DNA of 64,000 nucleotides from Blastocatellia bacterium (GTDB lineage Bacteria; Acidobacteriota; Blastocatellia; Chloracidobacteriales; JADJPF01): the NCBI GenBank assembly GCA_016713405.1, contig JADJPF010000006.1, forward strand, positions 62,001 to 126,000, read 5' to 3'. This document shows, piece after piece, positions 24,428-33,515 of this stretch. Each line of letters opens with the position of its first letter. Within the stretch, counting starts at the first letter, position 1. Made by a program: the position numbers and the translations under genes. Below the pieces are notes generated by a model that was not told where the DNA came from, ran no database searches, and saw nothing but the letters and a program-made list of their open reading frames with translations.

Positions 24428-25225
24428 TTATTTACCTAAGTTAAAAAATTGCTCTGCATTGTTGGTTGTGATTTGAGCAATTTCTATTGGTGATTTACCT
24501 AGTAGTTTTGCAATAGAGTTAGATATATGAAGTAAAAAGCTAGGTTCATTTCGGTTATCTTTAGGCTTAGGGTTTAAGTCTCGTGGAGTTAAAAAAGGTG
24601 CGTCAGTTTCTAACATTAATTTATCTAACGGGATTTTCTTAACTAAATCTTGGAGGTGTTTTCCTCGTCGCTCATCACAAATCCAACCAGTAATGCCAAT
24701 ATAAAAACCTAGGTCTAAATAAGCTTTTAATTCATGGGCGTTACCAGTAAAACAATGAACTACAACTTTATCTAGTTGATTTTGATAGGAGTTAAGAATT
24801 TCTACAAAGCGTTGATGTGCATCTCTTTCATGCAAAAATAGCGGCTTTTTTAGTTCACAAGCTAGCTGAATTTGAGCTTCAAACCATTTATCTTGCACTG
24901 GGCGGGGTGAAAAATCCCTATTGTAATCTAAACCACATTCGCCAACAGCTACTACTTCTTTTTTCTGTAATAAACTTCGCAAATTACTTAAAGTTTGTTC
25001 ATTACATTCTCGTGCATTATGAGGATGAATTCCTGCTGTAGAATAAAGTACACTAGGATATTGACTAGCTAATTTTTGTGCTTTATGGCTAGCAGCAATA
25101 TTAGTTCCAGTAATTATCATTACTGAAACACCCGAATTAACAGCACGACTAATTAAATCTGCTCGATCTGCGTCAAAAGAGCGATGTACTAAATTAACTC
25201 CAATATCTACTAGTTTTATAGCCAT
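24428..25225 (-). CDS. tatD: TatD family metal-dependent hydrolase (deoxyribonuclease)
   Basis: 265 residues of the TatD amidohydrolase-fold family, 3'-5' nucleases acting on DNA with divalent metals. Visible signatures: DIGVNLVHRSFD at the start (the TatD-proper form, where YcfH has DxHxH), STAGIHPHNA, AVGECGLDYNRDFSPRPVQ, HERDAH, VVHCFTG and LETDAPFLTPRDL, the last providing the metal Asp. Length is normal. It is 29 bases downstream of the repeat-protein gene. Ser/Gly substitution at the first His pair suggests a metal site like E. coli TatD. The assignment to TatD rather than YcfH/YjjV rests on this N-terminal motif. Confidence 0.88.
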   Translation of the reverse strand: MAIKLVDIGVNLVHRSFDADRADLISRAVNSGVSVMIITGTNIAASHKAQKLASQYPSVLYSTAGIHPHNARECNEQTLSNLRSLLQKKEVVAVGECGLDYNRDFSPRPVQDKWFEAQIQLACELKKPLFLHERDAHQRFVEILNSYQNQLDKVVVHCFTGNAHELKAYLDLGFYIGITGWICDERRGKHLQDLVKKIPLDKLMLETDAPFLTPRDLNPKPKDNRNEPSFLLHISNSIAKLLGKSPIEIAQITTNNAEQFFNLGK

Positions 25226-25254
25226 TTTTTAAGCAGCCTTTTGTTTTATGATCT

Positions 25255-26055
25255 TTAAAAACTTTTCTTCTTTTCATTGGAAAGCTTTGTTAAATTAGAT
25301 TTTATGTAGTTACGAACTTGAATTGATACTTGAGGATCATTAGATAAATCTCGTAAGTCTTTTGCTATCATTCCTTGTAAAAAATTTAGTGCTAAACCTA
25401 GGGTAAGATGTCTAGTCCTAAGTAGAGCATAGCGAATATCATAACGACAAGACCATTTACCATTAGTAGCTAATAATTCAATTAGATGCGGTTTTACTGT
25501 AGCCTTACGAATAGCTGTACAAATAATTCTTTCTTTTAGGAATGGATTCATTAAAACAGAAGAAACAACTTCCTTGCTACCATCATCTAGCAATAAAGTT
25601 AGTAAGCGTTCGCCATTAGTTCTTTTTGCTAAAGTAAGTTTTTCACCTAAAGATAATTGAGTTAATTTGCGACAAAGTTGTTCTTCACCTGCTACTTTGA
25701 CTTCAGGAGGGACAAAGGGAACAAGCATTATTGAGACAACATCAAAAGTAAATAGTTGTCCAATATATTTTAAGGAAATAGAGGCTGGAGTTTTAGGATT
25801 AAGTAGGAGTGATTTTTTTAACCCATAGCTAGAAAGTATGCGATTGTCACCACCTAAGCGATGTATTATCTCTACGCTCAAATCTTTTCTATCTATTAAT
25901 ATTTCTAGCTCTTGTTCAGATAAATTTTCATTGTCTAGCAGAGCATTTAAGACTTCCTCAGCTTTATCAAAAAGCAATGCTTTACGTTCTTCAATATCTG
26001 CTTGACGGGCTTTAATTACTCTATGATATAAATCTAGTAAGTCATGATCGCTCAT
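25255..26055 (-). CDS. HEAT-like repeat protein of unknown function
   Basis: 266 residues, almost entirely alpha-helical by composition, with repeated units of the form LLDNENLSEQELEILIDRKDLS, LLNPKTPASISLKYI, LMNPFLKERIICTAI and LSNDPQVSIQVRNYI: a helix, an Asn/Asp-Pro turn, another helix. This resembles leucine-rich-repeat-variant/HEAT-type scaffolds and has no catalytic signature. GAGG precedes the ATG by 6 bases. It lies 17 bases after a cytoplasmic subtilase, so the two are almost surely cotranscribed and may act together, the repeat protein perhaps binding a partner or substrate (inference). I cannot name a family. Confidence 0.75.
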   Translation of the reverse strand: MSDHDLLDLYHRVIKARQADIEERKALLFDKAEEVLNALLDNENLSEQELEILIDRKDLSVEIIHRLGGDNRILSSYGLKKSLLLNPKTPASISLKYIGQLFTFDVVSIMLVPFVPPEVKVAGEEQLCRKLTQLSLGEKLTLAKRTNGERLLTLLLDDGSKEVVSSVLMNPFLKERIICTAIRKATVKPHLIELLATNGKWSCRYDIRYALLRTRHLTLGLALNFLQGMIAKDLRDLSNDPQVSIQVRNYIKSNLTKLSNEKKKSF

Positions 26056-26072
26056 AAAAAACCTCTAATCAA

Positions 26073-27428
26073 TTAATCAGCCACTGCACCAGCTTTCTTG
26101 CGTTCTAGTTTTAGCTCTAAGGCTCTAGCTAACGCGCTACGAGGGTTAACAATTCCCCATCCTTGACGCTCAAAAGCGACGTGTGGCAAACGTTGTGCTG
26201 TTTTAATTAGTATTTGTTTAATTTCTTGAGGTGTCAATGCTGGATTAGCTTCTAACATTTGCGCAACTATGGAAGAAACTATTGGGGCAGCAAAAGAAGT
26301 TCCATCAACGTGTTTATAATGCTGGGAAATTACATTATTAGAACTAATTTTGATTTGTACCAAATGACGAATCAAATAAATATCTAAGGAAATTGCAGCA
26401 TCTAGCTCAGGGTCTATGCCCTTATGTTCAGCAATTATTTTACGGATATCTTTATCATGAGTTTTTTCTAATTTTTCTAACAGCATTGCTTGTGATGCTG
26501 TAGGTGTGCCGGGCAAAATTGGTGCTGCTACCCAAATACCAGGAGCTACAATTTCTGGTTTTTGTAGTCCATCAATTGTTGGCCCATAACTAGAATGATA
26601 CATATCATCCGTATTTGGATCTAAGGTATTTTTATCATCTAATCCCCCAACAGCAATAACCGAAGGCGAGCTAGCTGGAGGGATTACACCATGATTTTGA
26701 TGATGACCTGCATTACCAGCAGCAGCAATTACCACAATTCCTTGTCTGACAGCTTCTTCGGCTGTTTGGCAAAGGCTATCGTGAAGGTAAGAAATTTCAT
26801 AGTCGCCACCACAAGAAATATTTACAACCTTAATATCATATTTGCGACGGTTTTTTATTACCCATTCTAACCCACGAGTAATATCATCATGTTTTATTCT
26901 TTGAGAAGTACCAACTTTTACTAAAACCAACCGGGCTTTTGAAGCTATTGCGCGATAAATCCCACCTGATAAATGCCCATTCCCCGCCGCAACAACAGAA
27001 GTCATCATCCCATGCCAACTAGAAGCATCTCGTGACATTAATTCTTTAATGCTAGATCGCTGTGCAGCAATATTTTTATAACCAACAATTCTAATTTCTG
27101 GACGAGTTAGATCTGGGTGCCAAAAAAAACCAGAATCCAGAAAAGCTATTGTTACACCTTCGCCAGTAAAGCGAGTACTAGCACCAAGTCTTAATGGTGT
27201 TGGAAGAATTTTTAATTCCTCTGCTGACTCTTTAGGTAAATAGCTATCTAATTCAGCTTGTCCTGAAATAAATCTCTCTACACATTGATTACAAACAAAA
27301 TTTTTGCTTGTCCAGCGAGGAATATTAGCTTGTAAAATTGTTTGTACATACTCTCCTAAATCTCCACCATAACGAGAATGTTTGTCATCAACTTCATAAA
27401 GACATACTGAACAAATACGTTTTTTCAT
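26073..27428 (-). CDS. Cytoplasmic S8 (subtilisin-like) serine peptidase with N-terminal Cys4 motif
   Basis: 451 residues. Subtilase catalytic set: Asp98 (IAFLDSGFFWHPDL), His139 (SSWHGMMTS), oxyanion Asn239 (IAAAGNAG) and Ser378 (DGTSFAAPI). There is no signal peptide or propeptide; instead residues 1-66 contain C6-x2-C9 and C46-x2-C49 (ICSVC; FVCNQC), spaced like a zinc ribbon split by a linker. An insert at about 305-370 between the Asn and Ser regions is longer than in minimal subtilases. It therefore looks like an intracellular regulated protease. AAGGAG precedes the ATG by 10 bases. First gene of the run that continues with the repeat protein 17 bases downstream. Confidence 0.87.
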   Translation of the reverse strand: MKKRICSVCLYEVDDKHSRYGGDLGEYVQTILQANIPRWTSKNFVCNQCVERFISGQAELDSYLPKESAEELKILPTPLRLGASTRFTGEGVTIAFLDSGFFWHPDLTRPEIRIVGYKNIAAQRSSIKELMSRDASSWHGMMTSVVAAGNGHLSGGIYRAIASKARLVLVKVGTSQRIKHDDITRGLEWVIKNRRKYDIKVVNISCGGDYEISYLHDSLCQTAEEAVRQGIVVIAAAGNAGHHQNHGVIPPASSPSVIAVGGLDDKNTLDPNTDDMYHSSYGPTIDGLQKPEIVAPGIWVAAPILPGTPTASQAMLLEKLEKTHDKDIRKIIAEHKGIDPELDAAISLDIYLIRHLVQIKISSNNVISQHYKHVDGTSFAAPIVSSIVAQMLEANPALTPQEIKQILIKTAQRLPHVAFERQGWGIVNPRSALARALELKLERKKAGAVAD

Positions 27429-27712
27429 TTACTTGAAACTCCTTAAGATTTAGCCAATGGTGACATCAACAAATTCTTAATTATGAAATAATTTAGGAAA
27501 GTATTGAGGCATTAGAGATAAAAGGTTTTTTATTATACAAAAAAATAAATTATTTCTTGAATTAGGAAAACTAACCAGGTACTATCTCTCTTGATTAAAA
27601 GCCATCCAACCATTTATAATTGTAGTGGCTCTAACAACTTTATTTATATAATATTTATAACCTTACTCGTTGTTTTCTTTAACAGTGTTTTTATTAATTG
27701 AAAGGATTGATT

Positions 27713-29491
27713 GTGATTAAAGAGTCTGCTAGATCAAGGAAGCAAATTGAAGCCGCAGAAAACAGCGAACGCGCTGCTAGCGTTTTTATGCAACTGCTTG
27801 CACTACTACCAACTGAAGAACAAGACATAATGTTAGCTTTAATAATGGATGAAAAACGCTTGGAAGAGCCAGAAAAATTTCATGAGCTTTTTTTTAATTC
27901 ATTAAAAGTCTTAGATTTAACACTTAATAGAGAAGAAATTGTAAGACTTTTATTAGAGCTTATTCCTGTAGAAAAGCTAGTTCCTACAATTTATGAAAAA
28001 TATCGTCCAATGATTGTAGATGCAGCTAATGTAATACTTAGCCATTTAAACCCAGAAAGATTACGTACTAAGTTAGTAGAGCAAATGCTACTACCATTTG
28101 AAGCATCTTTACCAGAACGATTGCTTTGCTTAATTGCTAAAATGCCTACAATGCAAAAGTTAGGTCAAATCATTGCACGTAACCGAAACCTTGATCCTAA
28201 GTTTCGTAAATTGTTGCAAAAACTAGAAAATGGGATCAAAGATGCTACTTATGAATCAATTTTAGACAAAGTAAATCAAGAGTTAAAACACCAGATCAAG
28301 ACTTATAAAATCCGTCTTGGAAGTCGTTTTCTAGCAGAAGCAAGCGTTTGTGCAGTTGTGCCATTTACCTGGCATAGCCCTAATGATGGCGCACGCCGTC
28401 GAGGAGTTTTTAAGGTCTTAAAACCTTTTGTTAGCCGTTATTGGGCAGAAGAATTAAAAATTTTAGAATCCCTAGCCACTTATTTAGATGAAAATCGTCA
28501 TCGATATAATTTACCAACAATAGGCTTTCGTGAAATCCTTAATGAAGTAAGAGAATTACTTAAGAAAGAAGTAAAACTGCCTATTGAGCAAGAACGACTA
28601 ATTCAAGCAAGGGATTTTTATTCTAAAGATCAAGATGTTCGTATCCCTCATTTGTTACCAATGAATACTTCTTCAGTAACAGGGATGGAATTCTTAAATG
28701 GTCTAAAAGTCACTCAAGCAGCAAATCGCTATCCTGAACGCCGCCGCCGTATGGCAGAGCTAGTTTTAGATAAATTAATTGTTTCTGTGCTTTTTAATAT
28801 GCACAATGAATCATTATTTCATGCTGATCCACACGCAGGAAATGTTTTTTATAGTTATGAAGACGATGAATTAGCATTATTAGATTGGGGATTAAGCTGT
28901 ACTCTAAAACGCTCTAGCCGTCGTGAGATCGTCCAATTAATTCTTGGCTTTATCCTTAATGACCAAAAAAGAGCTATTCAAGCTGCCTGCAATTTAACAG
29001 AAGGTAAGCTAAATAAAGGCCAAATAACAATAATTGAGCGTAAAGTTTTAGGTATTTTTACATCTTTACCTAAGTTTCCTTTAGTACGTCTTGAACCATT
29101 AACTAAGCTACTAGATGAGCTAATTTTAGAAGGTATTCGCTTCCCTGCTGAACTTTTAATGTTTCGCAAAAGCTTATTTACGCTTATTGGCGTGTTACAC
29201 GACATTGACCCAACATTTAATATTGACTGGCATTTAACACGCTCATTGTTTGGTCACATTTTGCAAGAAATTCCGTCTAGGCTTACTCATATGCCTTGGT
29301 CGCGCGAATTTCCAACCCAAATAACTACTTGGGAATTGCGCGGCGTACTATTTAGACTTTCTCAAATTACATTGCAACTAGGTTTAGAGCTAACTCAACT
29401 TCTAGCACAATTTGGTTTAGATAAAGCGGCTGAAGCCCTTTATGAATCAGGATTTCCTTATACACCACAACCTTCAGAAGAAAAAGCTTAG
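27713..29491 (+). CDS. ABC1/UbiB/AarF-like atypical kinase
   Basis: 592 residues. The protein-kinase-like core follows ~145 residues of helical N-terminus. Visible: KxGQ motif region (MQKLGQIIARNRNLDP), a Lys in GVFKVLKP that could be the ATP-binding lysine, the catalytic loop FHADPHAGN and the metal motif LLDWG. UbiB-type proteins support isoprenoid quinone biosynthesis or lipid handling by ATP hydrolysis at the membrane. The classical Ala-rich nucleotide loop is not obvious (EASVCAVVPFTW), so this is a divergent member. GTG at 27713 is chosen as start with AAAGGA 6 bases upstream; an in-frame TTG lies 15 bases earlier. Divergently transcribed from the subtilase. C-terminal residues 480-590 are helical with possible membrane segments. 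Confidence 0.85.
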   Translation: MIKESARSRKQIEAAENSERAASVFMQLLALLPTEEQDIMLALIMDEKRLEEPEKFHELFFNSLKVLDLTLNREEIVRLLLELIPVEKLVPTIYEKYRPMIVDAANVILSHLNPERLRTKLVEQMLLPFEASLPERLLCLIAKMPTMQKLGQIIARNRNLDPKFRKLLQKLENGIKDATYESILDKVNQELKHQIKTYKIRLGSRFLAEASVCAVVPFTWHSPNDGARRRGVFKVLKPFVSRYWAEELKILESLATYLDENRHRYNLPTIGFREILNEVRELLKKEVKLPIEQERLIQARDFYSKDQDVRIPHLLPMNTSSVTGMEFLNGLKVTQAANRYPERRRRMAELVLDKLIVSVLFNMHNESLFHADPHAGNVFYSYEDDELALLDWGLSCTLKRSSRREIVQLILGFILNDQKRAIQAACNLTEGKLNKGQITIIERKVLGIFTSLPKFPLVRLEPLTKLLDELILEGIRFPAELLMFRKSLFTLIGVLHDIDPTFNIDWHLTRSLFGHILQEIPSRLTHMPWSREFPTQITTWELRGVLFRLSQITLQLGLELTQLLAQFGLDKAAEALYESGFPYTPQPSEEKA

Positions 29492-29504
29492 TGAAAGTTA
29501 CTAA

Positions 29505-29537
29505 AATTAGGGGAAGGTAAAATATCTTTCCCTAATT
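29505..29537 (+). terminator. Hairpin after the ABC1-kinase gene
   Basis: AATTAGGGGAAG pairs with CTTTCCCTAATT over 12 pairs (one G-T wobble), loop of 9 bases, beginning 13 bases after the stop. There is no T tract behind it, so termination is plausible but weak. Confidence 0.45.
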
Positions 29538-29580
29538 AGCTTAACCTACCAAAACTTAAAAACTTTACTAGTTTAGTCAA

Positions 29581-31101
29581 ATGCAGCAAGCTGATAAGTT
29601 ATCAGACATACTTAAAAAAGTTATTCAAGTTAATCCCTATCCATTAAATTATTGGGAAACAACAGCAATAGTTGAATCTTTAGGCTATACAGATAAATTA
29701 GTCCAACAAGATTTAGGTTTTGAAAACTGTCTAGCCCTTGGTCAAGAACTTTATAATCAATTATCTAATCAACCAATTCCAATAACTAAAACATTACAAG
29801 GTAGTGGGCAAAAAGTTATTAAAAATGAAATCTTTTGTTTTTTAGAGCAATTTTCCTATAGTTTTGTTTATGCAATTCCTTGGCTGGTAATGTTTATTTT
29901 AGAAAATAGTAAATTTGGTAAATTTGAATTTATCTTACCTCCAGATTTAGCCGCGCCTTTAAGTTTAGCTTTAATGGCTAGCTTGATTACTAGTGGTGGA
30001 TTTATCCAAATAATTGTTAGGAGAGGTCAGCTTTACCTTAATTTAGGAGAAATTGCCCTAGCTAGAAAAATTTGCTTACAATTTCTTTTTCTAGCAATTT
30101 CTATAACCATAATACTAGCTTTTATTGGCTTAGTTTTAGGATTCTATCGTAATTTATTTCCAGATAAATATTTAATTATGGCAGCTATTTATTATTTAAT
30201 ACTTAGCTTATTATGGTTACTTTGTGCAATTATTTCTTTAAGAAAACCTGTTTGGCATATTCCTAGTATTTTTATTATTGCAAGCATAATTTTTATCTTA
30301 CTTAGCTATTTAGGTTTTAACGTTTTGTTTGTCCAATTTGCTAGCATAGGGTTTAGTTTAATTGTCGCTATTGGGTTGGTAATTTTTAAGCTTCCTAGTA
30401 ATAAAACAAATGAAAAAATGGAAATGCCCCGCGCACCTGTTTTGATTTATTCGCTTGCACCTTATTTTTGTTATGGTCTTTGTTATTTTAGCTTTCTTTT
30501 TGCTGATCGCCTTACAGCAGGCTCAACCGTGTCTGTAGCGGCAGGACTAAGTTTTGCGCTAAATTTAGATTATAAAAAAGGAATGGACATAGCACTTTTA
30601 ATATTTTTAATATTAGTTGCCGTTACTGAGTATTTACACTATAAATTTATGCACTTTTGGTATGACCAAGCCAAAAATTTTGTTATTACTACCAGAGATA
30701 ATCTTTCTGGGTTACTTATTAAGTACTATCTATTATTACTTTTTGCAATTTTTGTAATGTATTTAATAATGGGCAGTTTAGTAATTTACTGTCTAAATGC
30801 TGATATAACAGAAAATATAATGAAAGTTTCAATAATAGGAATAGTTGGATATGCTATTTTTACTGTAGGACTATTAAATAGCATGATTTTATTTAGCCTA
30901 TCTCGTCCTATTTTGCTATTAAGATCCATAATACCTGGGTTATTGGCTAATTTTGTTCTAGGTTATTTGCTAAGTCATTTTTTTGCTACTCATTATGCGG
31001 CAATAGGTTTTTTACTAGGGGCAAGCATTTTTTCCTTACACTCAACCAAAGCTATATTAGCAATTTTGCGCTATCCTGATTACGCTTATTATGCTTCTTA
31101 A
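29581..31101 (+). CDS. Polytopic membrane protein with short helical N-terminal domain, function unknown
   Basis: 506 residues with a soluble N-terminal ~60 residues (AIVESLGYTDKLVQQDLG, a small helical unit) followed by about 12 hydrophobic helices. The conserved-looking centre is ADRLTAG...LNLDYKKGMD, charged residues in an otherwise apolar stretch. Size and helix number fit a flippase- or PelG-like exporter, but I see no diagnostic motif and do not assign one. It starts at ATG 29581 with no clear Shine-Dalgarno, 89 bases after the ABC1-like kinase, from which it is separated by a weak hairpin; the two may be functionally linked through the membrane. Confidence 0.7.
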   Translation: MQQADKLSDILKKVIQVNPYPLNYWETTAIVESLGYTDKLVQQDLGFENCLALGQELYNQLSNQPIPITKTLQGSGQKVIKNEIFCFLEQFSYSFVYAIPWLVMFILENSKFGKFEFILPPDLAAPLSLALMASLITSGGFIQIIVRRGQLYLNLGEIALARKICLQFLFLAISITIILAFIGLVLGFYRNLFPDKYLIMAAIYYLILSLLWLLCAIISLRKPVWHIPSIFIIASIIFILLSYLGFNVLFVQFASIGFSLIVAIGLVIFKLPSNKTNEKMEMPRAPVLIYSLAPYFCYGLCYFSFLFADRLTAGSTVSVAAGLSFALNLDYKKGMDIALLIFLILVAVTEYLHYKFMHFWYDQAKNFVITTRDNLSGLLIKYYLLLLFAIFVMYLIMGSLVIYCLNADITENIMKVSIIGIVGYAIFTVGLLNSMILFSLSRPILLLRSIIPGLLANFVLGYLLSHFFATHYAAIGFLLGASIFSLHSTKAILAILRYPDYAYYAS

Positions 31102-31210
31102 GCCAATAGTTTAGTCCCCAAAACATAATTATTTAATCTTCTATCTTGCTTTACCTAGTAATTATCTCTATTATAGATTTGTTTTTGATCTGCCCTACCA
31201 AGGTTTTATC

Positions 31211-31867
31211 ATGCAAAACACTAAAGTTTTAATTGTTGATGACCATAATCTTTTTCGTAAGGGTTTGAGAAAATTACTAGAAAATATGGAAAATGTAGCT
31301 GTTGTTGGTGAGGCTCAAAATGGAGTGGAAGCCATAAAACAAGTATCAAACTTAGCCCCTGACGTGATATTGATGGATATTGCTATGCCGGAAATGAACG
31401 GACTAGAAGCTACTAGCGAAATTCATCGCTCTTTTCCAAATATAGCTATTATTTTACTAACAATGTATGATAATGAAGAATACTTAAAACAAGCTCTACA
31501 GTATGGTGCTATTGGATATTTGCTAAAAGATATTTCCACAAATGAGCTTTTTTTAGCACTTCAAGCAGCAATTAAGGGAGAACCTCATTTTTCTCCGGCA
31601 ATTTCTCGCAAAATTATTAATAGATTTACTGATGGACGTAGTGCTAGCTTACTTCCACAAAGCTTATACACTAATTTATCTACACGAGAAATCGAAATTT
31701 TAAGACTACTCACAGCCGGTAAATCTAACAAAATAATAGCTGATCGTCTTTGCATTAGCATCAAAACTGTAGAAAAACATCGTAATAATATTATGCAGAA
31801 ACTAGATATTCATAACATTGTGGATTTAGTAAAATATGCTCTAAAAAATGGTTTAGCACATTTATAA
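31211..31867 (+). CDS. NarL/FixJ-type response regulator
   Basis: 218 residues: receiver domain (1-120) with the acidic pair Asp10/Asp11, phosphoacceptor Asp56 (VILMDIAMPEMNG) and the conserved Lys in YLLKDI; LuxR-type helix-turn-helix at the C-terminus (LSTREIEILRLLTAGKSNK, ISIKTVEKHRNNIMQKL). It would be phosphorylated by a histidine kinase and bind DNA as a dimer. No kinase gene is adjacent, so it is an orphan in this window and its targets are unknown. AAGG lies 8 bases before the ATG. Confidence 0.93.
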   Translation: MQNTKVLIVDDHNLFRKGLRKLLENMENVAVVGEAQNGVEAIKQVSNLAPDVILMDIAMPEMNGLEATSEIHRSFPNIAIILLTMYDNEEYLKQALQYGAIGYLLKDISTNELFLALQAAIKGEPHFSPAISRKIINRFTDGRSASLLPQSLYTNLSTREIEILRLLTAGKSNKIIADRLCISIKTVEKHRNNIMQKLDIHNIVDLVKYALKNGLAHL

Positions 31868-31951
31868 ATAATTATTTTACCCAAATTTTATTTGAAAAAA
31901 CTCTGCTACTACTGCATCATTAAAGGTTATTTTTTATTGAGGTGTTAATTT

Positions 31952-33094
31952 ATGAAAATAGCTGTAGCAATGAGCGGTGGTGTAGATAGTTCTGCGGTAG
32001 CAGCAATCTTAAAAAATCAAGGCCATGAAATTGTTGGTCTAGCAATGCAGCTTTGGAACCAACGTCGTATCAATGTAGGTGCGGACGGCGAGCCTTTGCC
32101 CTCTCGCTGTTGTTCGCTAGACGATATTTATGATGCTCGTACTGTAGCTAACCGCTTAGGTTTTCCTTTTTATGTAGTAAATTTTGAAGAAAATTTTGAA
32201 GAAAATGTTGTCACTCCATTTGTTGAGGCTTATTTAGAAGGTCGTACCCCTAGCCCTTGTGTTAGCTGTAACAGTCATTTGAAATTTGCAAAACTAGTTG
32301 AGCTTGCCGAAGCTGCTGGTAGCGAATATGTAGCAACTGGTCATTATGCCCGTGTGGAATACGATAAAACACATAACCGTTTTTTACTTCTCAAAGGCTT
32401 AGATGAGCGTAAAGATCAATCTTATTTTCTTTTTGAACTTACTCAAAGCCAGTTGGCTAAAGCTATTTTTCCTTTAGGTGCAATGACTAAGGGAGAAGTT
32501 CGAGAAATTGCTCGACAAAATAAGCTTTCTGTAGCTGAAAAAGGCGAAAGCCAAGAAATTTGTTTTGTACCAGATGGAGATTATGCCCGTTTTATTGAAA
32601 ATTACTTAAAAGAAAACAAAATAGACGCTCCTGCTTTAACACAAAAATTACATCAACTTTCTGCACGTCGTACTAAAGCAGGAAATATTGTTAATAAAAA
32701 AGGAAAAATACTAGGTCAACATGATGGGATCCATCATTATACAATCGGCCAACGTCGTGGCCTTGGTATTGCGTGGCCTGAACCACTTTATGTAATTGCT
32801 ATTAACCCAGAACTTAACCAAGTAGTTGTAGGAACTAAAGACGAGCTACCTGGCTATAGTTTTATTGCGTATAAAACAAATTGGATTATGTTTGATGAGC
32901 CTAAAGAGCCTTTTAAGACTCTGGCTAGAATTCGATACCGCCACCAAGAAGCACCTGCTTTTGTTATTCCGTTATCAGATGGACGCGTAAAAGTAGAATT
33001 TAGTGAACCACAAAAAGCAATAACACCTGGTCAAGCCGTAGTTTTCTATGATGGTGATTATGTGGTAGGTGGTGGATGGATTGAAAGTATTTAA
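31952..33094 (+). CDS. mnmA: tRNA 2-thiouridine(34) synthase MnmA
   Basis: 380 residues of the tRNA-specific 2-thiouridylase, which adenylates and thiolates U34 in tRNAs for Lys, Glu and Gln. PP-loop SGGVDSS (residues 8-14) binds ATP; the first catalytic Cys lies in SPCVSCNSHLKF (Cys106) and the second in SQEICFVPDGDY. GHYARV and KDQSYFLFEL are further hallmarks, and the C-terminal barrel starts at LGQHDGIHHYTIGQRRG. Length and motifs are normal and the frame is intact, unlike several neighbours. GAGGTG precedes the ATG by 8 bases. A small membrane protein gene follows after 12 bases. Confidence 0.96.
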   Translation: MKIAVAMSGGVDSSAVAAILKNQGHEIVGLAMQLWNQRRINVGADGEPLPSRCCSLDDIYDARTVANRLGFPFYVVNFEENFEENVVTPFVEAYLEGRTPSPCVSCNSHLKFAKLVELAEAAGSEYVATGHYARVEYDKTHNRFLLLKGLDERKDQSYFLFELTQSQLAKAIFPLGAMTKGEVREIARQNKLSVAEKGESQEICFVPDGDYARFIENYLKENKIDAPALTQKLHQLSARRTKAGNIVNKKGKILGQHDGIHHYTIGQRRGLGIAWPEPLYVIAINPELNQVVVGTKDELPGYSFIAYKTNWIMFDEPKEPFKTLARIRYRHQEAPAFVIPLSDGRVKVEFSEPQKAITPGQAVVFYDGDYVVGGGWIESI

Positions 33095-33106
33095 TAAATT
33101 AATTTT

Positions 33107-33496
33107 ATGATTGGGATTTGGAAAGCATATTCGATACAGTATTTATATGTAGTAATCTTTGGAACAGTAGCTTTTTTTGGATTGCCAATGCTTATTAGCC
33201 CGATTAGATGGGCAAAAGTTTTAGGTTGGGAAATTCCTCTTAAAACAGATTTGGTAGTTTATTTTGGCCGGTGTTTAGGTGGGGTAACTTGTGTAATTAC
33301 CTATTTTGGCATTAGAGCCATTGAAAATAAAATTACTACACAATATTACTTTGATTTTATTTTATGTAATTTTGTGATGATGGTTTTTATACATATTTAT
33401 GGCTGGATCAAGCAGATCCAACCATTTAGCGAAACTCTGGAAATTTCATATTGGAGTGGGATGATTATTTTGACTTTATTATTCTATCCAGTTTAA
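33107..33496 (+). CDS. Small membrane protein, unknown function
   Basis: 129 residues with four predicted transmembrane segments (about 8-30, 50-68, 79-98, 109-127) and few charged residues. The Gly-Arg-Cys-Leu-Gly turn between the first two helices is the only distinctive feature. No family recognised. It begins 12 bases after mnmA, and its translation may be coupled, but no functional link is evident. No Shine-Dalgarno is clear in the short gap. Confidence 0.6.
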   Translation: MIGIWKAYSIQYLYVVIFGTVAFFGLPMLISPIRWAKVLGWEIPLKTDLVVYFGRCLGGVTCVITYFGIRAIENKITTQYYFDFILCNFVMMVFIHIYGWIKQIQPFSETLEISYWSGMIILTLLFYPV

Positions 33497-33515
33497 TTAA
33501 TAAAAGTTACGAAAT

